DNA of 64,000 bases from Nepenthes gracilis (lineage: Eukaryota; Streptophyta; Magnoliopsida; Caryophyllales; Nepenthaceae), in the NCBI GenBank assembly GCA_033239525.1, contig BSYO01000004.1, positions 28,868,037 through 28,932,036 of the forward strand, in the 5' to 3' direction. Position numbers and translations under genes: made by a program. Below, in pieces: positions 1 through 11,925 of this stretch (its first letter is position 1; each line of letters begins with the position of its first letter). Under the pieces are notes generated by a model. That model was not told the DNA's origin. It saw only the letters and a list, made by a program, of their open reading frames with translations, and ran no database searches.

Positions 1-1315
1 TTATAAGATCATTGTGAATAGTGGTAATTGTATTAATGTTGTCTTAACTGATACTATTTTTTGTCTTGGGTGGAAAGATGTCTCACATTTTAATTCATAC
101 AGTTTCTCTTGGGCTAATATATCTTCTATAACAGTTAAGAAGCGTTGTCTTGTATTTATTCAAATTTTAGAGTATAAAAATCATAGTTTGTATTATATCA
201 TTCCAATGGATGTGAGTAATGTCATTTTAGGTCGATTTTGATTATATAATTTCGATGTAACAATTCATGGTCGCTTCACGACATCTTCTTTTGTTTACAA
301 GGGTAAGAAAACTAATCTCCATCATTTGCCCCGAAAGCCTATTATTCATAACAAAGAAAAGAATGTGGTAGAGATGAAAGGATTATATATTATTAGCCTT
401 ACAACATTTGAGCTTGTAATTGTAGGCAAGCCTATCGTGTTTGTTGTTATTCTAGAAGTCCTTTTGGACTCTTCCGTATTGATACTCTATAAGGCTTATC
501 AAGTCCTCTAAAACTTTTAGGATGTCTTTCTTGAGGACTTTTCGAATCATTTACCTTCTTTACATGACATTTAACATGTCATTGATTTGGTCTTGCGTGC
601 ATCTTTTTCATATTTATCTTATTATAGGATAAATCCCACTAATCATGCTGAGTTCTAGAAACAACTTAGAGAACCCTTTCATAAGGAATTTGTTTGATAG
701 CATATGAGTCCATATGCAGTGCCCGCTCTGTTAACACCCAAAAAAGATCGATCATGGAAAATGTATGTAGATTATAGAACGATCAATAAAATCACTATAA
801 AGAACCATTTTTATTCTCTAGGCTTGATGATATGTTAAATATGATGATTAGTGTCAGAATCTTCTCTAAGATCAATATAAAGAATGATTATCATCATATC
901 AGAATTCACTCAGGAAATGAGTGGAAGATCGCCTTCAAGATTGATGGTCTTTATGAGTATTTGGTCATGCCTTTTGGGTTGTCTAACGTACCCTATACCT
1001 TCATGAGGGTTACGACCTAGGCTCTACGACCTTTTATGGAACAATTCAAAGTGGTTTATTTTGATGACTTTCTTATTTATAGTAAAACCAAGGAATAACA
1101 TTTAGATCATCTCATATAGGTTTATATTACCCTTAAGAAAGAAAATTTGTTAGCTAATCTACAAAAGTGTTCCTTCTCTTTAGATAGGGTTACTTTTCTA
1201 GGCTTCATAATTTCCTCTAACGGGATATCTGCTAACTCTGTAAAGACTAAGGCCATCGTAGATTGGCCTAAACCCAAATCTACTCACGATATTCATTATT
1301 TTCACGATTTCAACT
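1..1315 (+). pseudogene. Ty3/gypsy pol relic: protease and reverse transcriptase part
   Basis: This is the left part of a decayed Ty3/gypsy polyprotein that starts outside the window. Bases 1-511 read as a retropepsin-like domain, with the active-site triplet degraded to NSG followed by an ILGR-like segment. From about 700 to 1310 the reverse transcriptase is recognisable in pieces: [11 protein letters not shown], then [18 protein letters not shown], then [14 protein letters not shown], then the catalytic region as VVYFDDFLIYSKT in a frame broken by stops. Several stops and frameshifts rule out function. The coding trail continues after an insertion, at about 3380. The RNase H/integrase style suggests a chromovirus-like lineage, but that assignment is an inference. 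Confidence 0.9.
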
Positions 1316-3374
1316 TGTCATGACCGAGGATCTCAAATGCAAGTCGATAATAATATTAATCCTCAATAATATAAAATCATTACATCAATAATGATAAATC
1401 CGACCCTAGGGTGACAGTCCGTACATATATAGGACCCAACATGATAAAACTTTCACAAAACTTCATCGGATATAAATTCGGAAAAATATAATATACAACC
1501 TGCTATCCAAATATTGTAAGAGAGGTATCCAAATAGATGACTCCAATGTTTTCCATACAAGGATCGGGGCCATCATTTGGTCATAAATAATAATCATAAC
1601 ACATTCTCGATATCAAAAACATACCCAATATAAGCATCTTCACTCACTAATAGAGATATGCCGCATCAAATTACGTTTGAACTCCTACAACCATATCCAT
1701 GCCACTATTATGAAGGGATAAAATATGAAAACGTGAGTCAAGAGCTCAGCAAATATTGTCATCGTATAAAACAGTACACATAAATCAAAGGAAGGAATAT
1801 CATATGACAACCATGTAAAACAAAACACAATATCCATGAAATCTTTAAAAAACCAATGAGATGTCTCGTACTAAATCAACGTATGTATCAAATAGTCCCT
1901 CTGGGACAATCATAACAATCAATAATCCAGTCAAATCTCATAAATAATATCATATTATATGATCTAAGGTCACATCACATAATCGCGACTGTCACTACAT
2001 CCGTGTGAAACACATACCATCGTCTGAATTCAAATATCATATCTCGTATACTCAAATCAAGGAGATACTGGAACCAAAACATATAAATCTAAAACATATT
2101 TTGGGATTTAACACATCAATACATACGAGACATTTCTATCGCCCATCTATGGGCCAAATTACGTATCTCAAATCATAGTCCACACAAACACATGCAGAAA
2201 CACAAAACATATACAAAATCGGAGAACCAAAGATTAATAATACTAACTTTTGGTAATCACGGCTATATCGGCTACAACCTCAAATTTAGTTATATATATT
2301 AGTACGTCTGAATATATTAGTTTTCCGTCAATTCATTACGATGGTTCTCATTAAAACGTATGGGGCAGGCCGACTACATCAAAGCTCACCTTCCTACCAG
2401 CGGAAGGGAGATCACATGGCCTAGTTCATGGTTCCATAACATACGAATACACAAATATATATATATACTGCTCTAGTGTCCAAAAATCTTCGAAATCACA
2501 AATACCAGTGTAAAACCGCCGCACGACCAATAAAACATATATGTATGTATAGAATAAATAAATTTGGGTGTATAAAAATAACATGCATATTAGTAAAATC
2601 TCCAAATAATAATCAAATGTTATCAGATACGAAATCAAACCAAGGATAGAGTTAGAAGATACTTGCCTTAACCTTATACTCCGTAGATATGAAAAAAGAA
2701 TGCCCCGAAGTACCAGAATTGGGTGTTTCTCTCTCCTACCGGCGTGTCCTCTCTCTACCTGCACATTGCCCCTCTCTCTCTTGCGCGAGCCTGTCTCGCC
2801 AGTGACCACTGTTGCCTCTACCACCTCGTACGGCCATTTTCGGCCTTCCCGATGTCACCTCGTCTGCGCCGCCATCGTTGCCCTCTCTCTCCTCCGCTCA
2901 GCTTCTCCCTCTCCTGCGCGGGCTCTCTGTTGCAAGCCACCACTGTTCAACCCTCTAGCTGCCGTCGACGATTGGTGCACAACCTGCCGGCCCGCTACCT
3001 CCTCTTCCCTCCGTCCTTCTTCTGCTCCTCCGCCACACCGCTCGAACGGCCGCAAAATCCAACTCTCTCTTCTCCCCTCTCTTCTTTTCCTTCCTCTTTT
3101 TCTCTCTCCCCGACACTGCCTCAGATTTCCTTCTTTTTTTTCTTTCTTTTATTATATATTATTATTATTATTATTATTATAAATATTTATATATATTTTT
3201 ATTTATATTTTATATATTTTTATTTTATTCCAAAATTTAGATCAATACTCGGGTGATAACACGGATGCATCTCGGGCGCCAGCCTAACTGATCCAAATAA
3301 ATTTTCGCCACGCCCAAATTATCTAAAATTATAATTAATATTAAAATAATCCATACGGAATCCGAGATATTACA
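1316..3374 (-). mobile_element. Solo LTR (2,059 bp) inserted in the gypsy pol
   Basis: The segment starts TGTCATGACC and ends GAGATATTACA on the plus strand, so it has the TG...CA and TGT/ACA ends of an LTR. It is flanked by the direct repeat CAACT at 1311-1315 and 3375-3379. The gypsy reading resumes straight after the second copy. Read on the minus strand it begins TGTAATATCTCGG, like LTR starts of Tekay/Del-type elements, and has an A/T-rich stretch followed by a purine-rich leader (about 3060-2700). No primer-binding site, internal region or second LTR is present, so it is best explained as a solo LTR left by LTR-LTR recombination. Open reading frames of 130-177 codons inside it are by-products of its skewed composition. 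Confidence 0.82.
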
Positions 3375-3379
3375 CAACT

Positions 3380-5320
3380 ACTGTTCATTGTCGATTCATT
3401 AAGGGATTTAGTATAATCATGGCTCCTATTATTAAGTGCATAAAGAAAAATGAATTTTATTGGTCTCCTTATACTACTGAAGCCTTTAAAAGCATAAAAA
3501 GAGAAAGGTATAAAAATGAATTTTATACCTTATAAAAAAGTATAATGTATTTGAGATAGAGTGTGATACGTCAAGTGTAGGATTATAAATAGTCTTTAGT
3601 TAAAAGTGCCATTTTGTTGCCTATTTTAGTGAATAAGTTGAATAATGTCAAGCAACGGTACTCTACTTATAACAAGAAATTGAATGCAATTGTATAGTCC
3701 TTACGTTATAGCGTAATTACTTATTATCTCAAGAGTTTAACTTTTATTCTAACCATGAAAATTTTCATTTTCTTAATTCTCAAAAGAAATTGGATATATG
3801 GTCGTTGGGTTAAATATTTACAAATTTATTCTTTCCTCTTAAAACATAAGAAAAAAGTTAAGAACTAAGTGGCAGATGCTTTGAGCTGTCAATTGTTCTT
3901 GTTATCTGATTTTAAACTTAAGGTTTTTGGATTTAAAAGACTCAAAGAAAAATATGAGTTTTGTCAATTTTAGCAAGATCTTTCTAGCTTTATAGAACGA
4001 GCTGCAGGTATCACAGTTGATTTTCGTATTTAAGATGGATATTTGTTTTGAGCCAATAAACTTTGTCTCCTTAATATGTTTGATATTTCATAGCCTGAGA
4101 GATTCATGCAGGCAACCTATTTTGATATTTTAGACGTATTAAGATAATAGTGGAAGTTTTGCGATAATTTTAATAGCCTAGTTTGAAAAAATATATGGTT
4201 AAAATAGTTAGTACTTGCTGAATATGCCAACTATCGAGGCATAAGAAGCAAAATATTGGCCTTTGCACCCCTTTGTCAGTACCTATTTGTTCTTAACAGA
4301 ATGCGTGTATGGACTTTTTATTAGGACTCTCACATATCTCTAAAAAGTATTATTCTATTTTTATTGTTGTAGATCGTTTTTTCTAAAATGGCCCAGTTTC
4401 ATTCTCTATAGTAAAACTTTTAATACTTCTCGAGTTATTAGACATTATTTTAATGAGATTAATAAGTTGTATGACCTTCTTAAAACTATTGTATCTCATA
4501 GAAATATTCGTTTTATCCTTCACTTTTGGAGGACCCAGTGGGACATGTTTGGTACCAAATTAAAATTTTTCACTACCTATTACTCGCGGACAGATGGTCA
4601 AATTGAGGTTGTTAACCGGAGTTTAGAAAATTTATTAAGATGCTTTGTTCAGGAAAATCTTAAGAATTGGACTTGATTCTTCCTATGGCCAAATTTACAT
4701 ATAATAACTTTGTTAATAGGTTCATAGGCATAAGACCATTTAATGTTGTATATGGGCACAATCCTAGAAAACTTTTAAACCTTATCTTGATATCTCAATA
4801 TCTCCTTGCATGCTATTGTGTCCATGTTGGCCGAAGTTTTTATACAATACCTTTATGACTTGTATATCAAGATCAATAAATAATTATAAATAAATAATAT
4901 ATTATATAAATATTGAACTGATATGTATAAAAGACAATGTGAATTTAATTTTGGGAATTATGTTATAGTTTGAATTATACCAAAACACCGTGCACATGGG
5001 TCCATTTCTAAATTGCAAGCCTATAGTGTTGGTCCATTTAAATATTACGAGTTGGACTAAATGTATATGTTATTGATATTTTATTTCATTACGATTTTTA
5101 TCATACTTTCGATATCGTGGACTTAATTGCTTATAAAAGTTGTTTCAACCTACCAAATGATCCATTTATAATTTCCCTAAATGCGCCGAATGTTGAAACT
5201 TTGTTTACTTTAACACAATTATCAACCTTATCAACATACAAAAATAAAATTAATATTATCTTAGATGAGCAAATTATCATGCGTCAACACCATTTAAGGG
5301 AGAAATTATTTCCCTGAAAA
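3380..5320 (+). pseudogene. Ty3/gypsy pol relic: RNase H, integrase and tail
   Basis: This continues the pol interrupted at 1315. At 3392-3500 the segment around IIKCIKKNEFYWSP is the RT/RNase H junction. At about 3860-3890 VADALS marks the end of RNase H. Integrase follows: 4467-4670 reads FGTKLKFFTTYYSRTDGQ then EVVNRSLENLLRCF, and 4677-4800 reads MAKFTYNNFVNR. A weak tail at about 5010-5320 contains GPFKYYE and ILDEQII, which resemble the integrase C-terminus and the start of a chromodomain. Stops and frameshifts occur throughout. No 3' LTR of this element is recognisable before the sequence becomes low-complexity. Confidence 0.88.
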
Positions 5321-6000
5321 AAAGAAGAAAAGAATCAATGGAATGAAATTTTCTATATAGCCAAATGGTTCCTTTGTTTCCTCCTATTGTAGGACTCAGT
5401 GCCCCCCCGGGGGCAACCGCTTTTACTTCTTCCTTTTCTACGGAATTTTCTTTGTTATTATTTTATTTTTTTCATACTTTCTATAACACGTATAGAAATT
5501 CGCATGCATAAATGATAAGACGTTCAGAGGCACCACGTTCTCATGCTTCCGTGTCCCACTCCCAAGAGATTTCTAGTGGGATAGAAGTCCTCTTGTTATA
5601 CATCTGTGATTTTTTTTTTTTTTTTTTTTTTTTGGGGGTGGGGGGAGTACCAAAAATATCCGTAACCTTTTTTTTTCTCTTATTCAACTCATCTTTTATT
5701 TTTATAGTTTTATTTTCAAATTTTGTTTATTTCCAGTTTAATACTAAGCAAAAAAAAATTTCACTACATTCATTTTATTTTGGTGACAGGTATGTAGAAA
5801 ATGCAAAGTAGGATCTTTGTTTTAATTTGTTTTCCTTTTTTAGAGTCTTTTGACGTTACATACAAATTTATTGGTTTATTGGATTGAATACAAACCAAAT
5901 ATAAAAGTGAAACTAAAATAAAAGTTAGATAACTAAGTTGAGAAAAAGAATAACAGTTGATAAATGAGTTTGAGAGAGAAAAGAAAAGTTGGGGAAATTG
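5321..6000. other. Non-coding, low-complexity stretch
   Basis: There is no gene here. It holds a short C/G run (about 5404-5413), a long T run followed by G-rich sequence (about 5610-5648), and AT-rich DNA. Confidence 0.6.
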
Positions 6001-6061
6001 GTTCTGCATACATTGAAGAACCAATTTGTGGCTGCGAATCTTTTCTCATTTTGTGGCTGTG

Positions 6062-6338
6062 AATCTAAGCAGTACATTGAAGAGAACGAGCGGCTGAGAG
6101 CAATTCTAGGTGAATGGAGTACTCGAGCGGCAAAGGTAACTCATCAAGGAACAATTCCTGTTGCTTTAAAATCACTTTCTGCTCCATCAGATATCAACTA
6201 TTGATTCACTTATCTGACCTGTGCATCAGCTTGAACGAGCATTGGAGGCAGAGCGAATGTCGAATCTTGAGTTCCAGAAGAAACTATCACAGCTCAGGAG
6301 TGAACTACAGGGATCGGCTGACCCAACCGGGCAACATT
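6062..6338 (+). pseudogene. Two-exon fragment of a coiled-coil protein gene
   Basis: Two consecutive exon-like segments can be joined by a good intron. The first reads EENERLRAILGEWSTRAAK and ends AAAG at 6135 before GTAACT. The intron would be 6136-6229, ending CATCAG. The second segment begins LERALEAERMSNLEFQKK, continues as a heptad-rich charged helix, and meets a TGA at 6336-6338. Splice phase is preserved and the two pieces make one continuous coiled coil, so this was once part of a real gene. Upstream, in-frame sequence goes back to about 5989 without a recognisable domain. Downstream frames are broken. I do not recognise the parent family. It is probably a truncated gene copy rather than a working gene. 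Confidence 0.5.
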
Positions 6339-6339
6339 G

Positions 6340-7780
6340 AGCTCAAACCGTATGTATTCCTTCAGCTCCTTGGAATGTTGTCGCACCTTGGTTGATTCAG
6401 CCTTGTTTAACTGAACCGTGAATATAAAGTTGGGTTTGCAATCCCAGGAGGCACTAATGACGCAGCCACAAGGTGTAAGAACACTGATATGTTTATGTTT
6501 GGAGTTGTTGAAACTGCTACTGAGCACTAGATAATCTCCATTAAACCTTCTTAAGCAATGCTCTGGAACACACACATTAGACTCTATTCTTTTGGCATCA
6601 TGGGTGGCGTAAGATTTAAGTCTCAACTCACTACAGTGAGACGAGGCGGTCATTTCATTGTGCACTTAGCGGCAATAGTGTGCAGTTATTCATGTGTACA
6701 GAACGCCAAAATGAAAAGCTTGAGGCGCAAAGGTAACATGTTGGCATTTGATTAATACAGATTTATCCTTGATGCGGGTTTAAATTTTGCATCTTTTCAT
6801 TTCTGATAATAAGTCTTACAAATTAAAAAGATTATAGCATTAAATTAATCAAATAAAAAATATTTATTGGCCTTGTGGATGATGTGCTGGTAGCTGAGAA
6901 AGAATAGAGAATGTGAATCTTATATTATCATCAAAATTGCACGCTGTCCCAGTTATTTTCACGAAAATTGCATCGTACGAACTCTCCCCTCAACCATACC
7001 CAGCAACAACATGAATACATTTCTTGTTTCATTTGGCTAGTTGACTACTATGTATTGGCTTTGCATTCCAGACGATGTTACAATGGTAAATAATACGATC
7101 CTGCTTGCCTGAAACACACAGAAAGTGAGTAAATCTTGTCTGTTATGGTGGGTATGCAAGCCATGCTCTCCGAAGAGAAGGCGCAGAAAGATATATTGGT
7201 CAAATTTGAAAGTACTTAGAGGAGGTCACCCTCATATAAAAACCCTGAGTAATTTTAAAAATGCACGTTTTTTAATTTATAAAGAAAATGTGGTATGTGA
7301 CCAAAATTACCTAATACTTTTAAAGAATTATGCAATAGTCTTTAAGTATCCTCGTTGAAGAATAAAGAACTCAAATTGTTGGTAAAAAAAATGAACGCTT
7401 GATTATTCCACAATTTGAAATTGATTGGGACGTCAGTAAGGCTGGCCTAAAATGAGTAAGTGGCCCAAAATTAATGGCCCAATTGTGCTTCAGGATTGTC
7501 AACGCTGCTATTGATCGGAAAGGCGGCAAGTAGGCCTGCAGTGGCCCAGGATAAATGCGGCCCAAGTCAAAATCATCCTATGTACACCACAGTGGTCACT
7601 TACCCTAATTCTCCGCGCTCCAAGAAAGACAATTTTTATTGTAACACTTTCTAGAATCAAAGCGCATCTTGAGAGAAAAGTGCATAAATCGGTGTGCAAT
7701 CCACAAAGAAAATCCTAATGGTTATCTTGCACAGAAGAAAAGGGATCCACCTTCTTAACCATTGCAGTCAAGAACGATGC
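6340..7780. other. Intergenic, no recognisable gene
   Basis: Only short open frames are present. The 123-codon minus-strand frame at 6294-6665 overlaps the coiled-coil fragment in antisense and has no recognisable motif. Sequence is of mixed composition, with no repeat boundaries that I can define. Confidence 0.5.
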
Positions 7781-8240
7781 TCGCATCCATGTAGGGAAGG
7801 TAATGTTCCTCACAAAAGATAGGTATCCCGCCTCGCTATGTAAAGAAGGCTGTGGAGGGTCATGGCTATAAAAGGCTACGGAAATTCACTCCATAAGTAG
7901 GCTCTATTTTACCTACTAAACGCCCTCTAACAAGCTAAAGTTTACAGAAGCACCATACACTCTCAAACTTTCCAACGTTTTCCTTGTCCTCTCTACACTT
8001 GGTCCCCTACAAACTAAGTATCGAGAGGAAACTATTTTGTACAAGCAACCTCAAACCAAACCACTTTCTTCACAAGTGCATCCACGTTTTCAAACACACT
8101 CCAAGTATCGATCCTTGCATTTTTTGCATTTCACCTTCTTGTCCTTAGAAGGCTTTATACTGACTTGAACGTCGTAATATTTTCGGTGAGATCAATTTTT
8201 ACCATCACCTGGCCTCTTATTTTAAATTGTGGTGTGTAGA
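7780..8240 (+). repeat. LTR-like relic with TATA box
   Basis: A TATAAAAG box lies at 7867-7874. It is followed about 300 bases later by ACTGACTTGAACGTCG (about 8159) and a TCGGTGAGATC motif, an arrangement typical of the R-U5 end of plant Tat-type gypsy LTRs, where a TGACTTRAGCGTCGGAG-like sequence is common. No coding region, primer site or second LTR is visible. Boundaries are approximate. Confidence 0.4.
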
Positions 8241-8577
8241 ATTCCAAGTTTGGTAGACGAAAATTAAAATCCGACAAACAGCTCGACTCGAACCCGTTTG
8301 AAGTTTGGATCCAGTGTACATTAGAAATCTTCTATTAAAAATTTACTATTGAAAGGAAAAATTTGGATATGCTTCCTGAAAATAAAATTAGCATTTTCAT
8401 ATAGTTAGAATTGAATATATAGAATAACTATTGTGATTTTTCAAAATTAGTAAATAGATCTGGTCATCAAAAAAAAAAAAAAAAAAATGACACACCTGTA
8501 ATACTTAATTTTGTTTTTTAAAAAGGTAACACACATTTGTAGCCAATTTTCTAAAATTTTAATTTTTTTAAAAAAAC

Positions 8578-8922
8578 AAGTCTATACTTTTATCGTTAAG
8601 GTCCCTTACATTTTTCATTTTATATCCTCAAAAGATCCCTACTTGCTCTCCTCTATACGCGCTCTCTTCTTCTTATTTCAAGAGAGATGCCATGATTATA
8701 TTTTCAGTTTATATATTCTATGATATGTAATTAGATATAATGATTATGCTAATGAGCTTTTATAAATTTTCTGAAGCTTGAAAAAACTTACTGTATATAA
8801 AAGAAAAAAAGTCTATAATTATATCTCTAAGGCGCCTTATATTTTTCAGTTTATATGATTCAAAGATTTGTGCTTGCTGTCTACTACGTATGCCGTCTTC
8901 TTCTCATTCAAAGAGAGACTTT
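8578..8922. repeat. Diverged local duplication of about 115 bp
   Basis: The segment at 8578-8690 and the one at 8808-8922 share the same order of blocks: AGTCTATA, a GTCCCTTA/GCGCCTTA block, ATTTTTCA with TTTATAT, CAAAGAT or AAAAGATC, then CTTCTTCT and CAAGAGAGA/CAAAGAGAGA. The offset is about 230 bases. A run of A at about 8469-8486 precedes the first copy. Confidence 0.55.
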
Positions 8923-9330
8923 TACTCTGGCTAAAACACTAGCAACCATCAATGAGAGTATTTCAGTATTCTACTATTCAAACGTGAATATTTTATATTT
9001 TTTGATGTCCCTCATGGGAGAAAATTTCAAAGATGAAAGGTTGAATTGCAAAGAAAATGCAACTTGATTGTATAAGGTTTAATCTCCAACTATTAATAGA
9101 GACAGAATATAATAAATTCAAACAAATATTATTTGGGAACATAACATAATGATGGAATATAAGTAAAATACTCTGTCAAATTTCTCTATTTCTACTTCTT
9201 CCTTTATTATTTCATTATTTGATTAGGTTATTCTTCTTATACTAAATAAAAAATTAGTTAATTAGCTAGTTTAATTATTGTTTAAAAATTTATTAACCAC
9301 CCATTTCACACCTTAGCTTGACCATTGAGA

Positions 9331-9446
9331 CCACAACATGTAGAAAAGAATATCGGACGCGTAAGTCGAACATCATATTGTGCTAGTAGGGCCGCAACAT
9401 GTATGAAAGAAAATTAGGTGCACCATTCAAATGCCATATTGTGCCA
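9331..9446. repeat. Two-copy tandem duplication of about 57 bp
   Basis: CCACAACATGTAGAAAAGAA... to CATATTGTGCTAG is followed directly by CCGCAACATGTATGAAAGAA... to CATATTGTGCCAT. The two units align along their length with scattered substitutions. Confidence 0.6.
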
Positions 9447-11925
9447 TGCTCACACACTATTATGTCGAACTTAACCAGAAGCAAGTTTGAGAACAGTCAA
9501 TCCCTCAGTCACATCTCAAGCATCCTCCCCCGGCTAGAGAAGGCCTTCATAAATATCTGTTGCTTCAATCCTGCCAAGAAAACCAACTCTAATGATAAAA
9601 TTGTCCACCACAAATTAACAGAACATTCATTTACTTAGAACATTTTTTTTTAAAAAAAGGACAAATTTCTTCCATTCTCCAAAAAGAAAAATTGTAGCTC
9701 AAACTTGTAATTGTACTTTTAGGTACTGAGCCCCAAAGGTGAAAAAAAAAAAAACAACAACAAAGGTCATACCATTATCAAATAAGAGGCGCTGCGTGAA
9801 AGCGCTGGGGCATCACGGACAATGAGCCAAGGCACAGGACAGAATTGAGCTTTGAAAGTAGTGCTGTTTAGTTGTTGATTCATGGTTTTGCTCTCAAATT
9901 GATTGTAATCCTATGTTTTTGAATTTTTAACTTCAGATACTCCTTAAACTAAAGCATTGGAGAGCCATTATTGATTTATTTTGATTCCTCTTAATAAAGC
10001 CCCAAAAGGGTGAACTTTGAACCATCTGGCTTTCTCATACAATCTCCACATTTATGCTTGCCTCTCTTGGTGTTGACGGTGATGTACTCTACAAATGAGG
10101 GTTCAAGCTATTGGCCTCAGACATTGATGCTGTCATAAATATTTCCGGAGCTTAACTCAATACAAATTCGTTAATTCGATGAAATGTGCCTGATGAAAGG
10201 TTTCAGCCAGCAAAAAGAATTCGTTACGGATTCATACACTAGTATAAGGACAAAATGTGCCACTAATCTGAGACTTAAACCTATCTACCATGCATAAACA
10301 TCACATTTAGATTACATGCGGAAAGAAAACAAATATCAAGACAATATACTCTTGCCATTGATGCCGATATCAGTTACTGCAATTACTAAATAGTTGTCTT
10401 AGTTTTAGCTCTTCTATGTGATGGTGTATTAGTAAGAATATTGATCCTAAGGACCTAAAACATGAAATCTTCTTTATAGGCATCTTCCCATCAAAGACGC
10501 CAAGCAGTTACCACTTCATGGTGGATGTGGGTAGTTGAAGCCAGTAGGTATCCTGAAAATCAGAAAATATTGGACCAACAAATTAAATTATTCAAATTCA
10601 AAATCAGAGGGAAATTTCAACAACTAAGTCTTTATCCAATACCGGGATCCTCAGTTAATGTTCAGGCGAATTTGTTGGAAACAAAGTAGAACCCAGTAAA
10701 GGTTAAATTTAAGGCAAATTTATTGGAAACAAAGAAGAGCAAAAGGGTTCATGAATGAACACTACTTCTGTCATAAAAACAATTTCGTGGCACAGCAAGA
10801 TATATAAATTCCTGAAAATGATATTAGCAGCAAACATCTCAAATGCCTATTTAAGACAACGAATTACCAATAACATCATCTAAACGGAGAAAAGTATGAC
10901 TATGGAGGCTCACAGAGTACTAAGCTGAAAGAATTTAACAATAACACCACCTCCTGCTTCTTCCAGTAAATGCCACTAGTTGCCAGAAGGACAACAAAAG
11001 TCATATTATACGCTTGTCTAAAAAAACAGACAACCTTGAATTTGCCTGCATTCTTCCATCAAGATTGGGCTGAATGATTCAATGACCATGTTCCTCCCCT
11101 TATATTATGGCATGTATGGGAATGAATATCCTTCAAAAGAAGTTGAAGGCTCCAAGCACAATGATGAGATTGTTCTATTTTCGGTATGATATCACACACT
11201 CAAATTATAAAAAAAATCCCTTTGCAATATAGTGATATACTAGCAAACCCTTCCTAGACTACATCATGCAAAAGGTCACTCACTGGGCCACCCAATTTCT
11301 TATGTTTGGAGAGAGAGGGAGAGAGAGAGTTTTCTTCATCTAGTGGAAGAGAAGTTCTGTCAACCTCTTCATGAGACATAGGTCATCAAATTGAACTTGG
11401 ACTGAATAGCTATTGCACTTCTCCAGCCAGTCTATGCCAAATGATTCCAGAAAGCATGGACTCCCCTGAAAATGGAATCTGCTGTGATTAAGGAAATGAC
11501 TTATAAAGATCACAAGGAAAAATGCTGGTCATGCAGATTCAAAGAAATGCCCTCCTTTGAAGAGACAACCGAGCTATGAAAAATACCTCAACATTGTTTA
11601 ACTCTTTGAAGTATGCTCAATTCACATTGGAGTCTTATCGTTTACGCAAGCTGTAGTAAAGTCTTCATTATATTCTTTATAATAGTTTGCACAGGAAAAA
11701 ACCTCCAAGCCACTGAAAACTGCCTCCAGTACTTTTCCAGTCAGCAGTTTACATTCCCCTGGATAACCATCTCCACAATGAAGGATGATTATACAAACAA
11801 AAATGAAGGATGACCAATGAAAAGGGGCAACCTTGAAATTGGTATTTTTCTGCAAAGTCATGTTGTCCCCTGATATAAATTGATCAAGTTCAATAAATGA
11901 GATTGGAACCTTGAAGTTTTGGGAA
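9447..11925. other. Intergenic, downstream of the PPR gene
   Basis: There are no convincing coding regions; the longest frames are under 80 codons. A GA-rich microsatellite-like run lies at about 11,309-11,328. The right end is expected to hold the 3' UTR of the minus-strand PPR gene, but I cannot place its poly(A) site. Confidence 0.45.

Noticed and set aside
2426..3256. Overlapping ORFs of 132-177 codons on both strands
   Set aside because: They lie inside the solo LTR in a CT/GA-skewed stretch, overlap on both strands, and have low-complexity translations ending in Ile/Leu runs.
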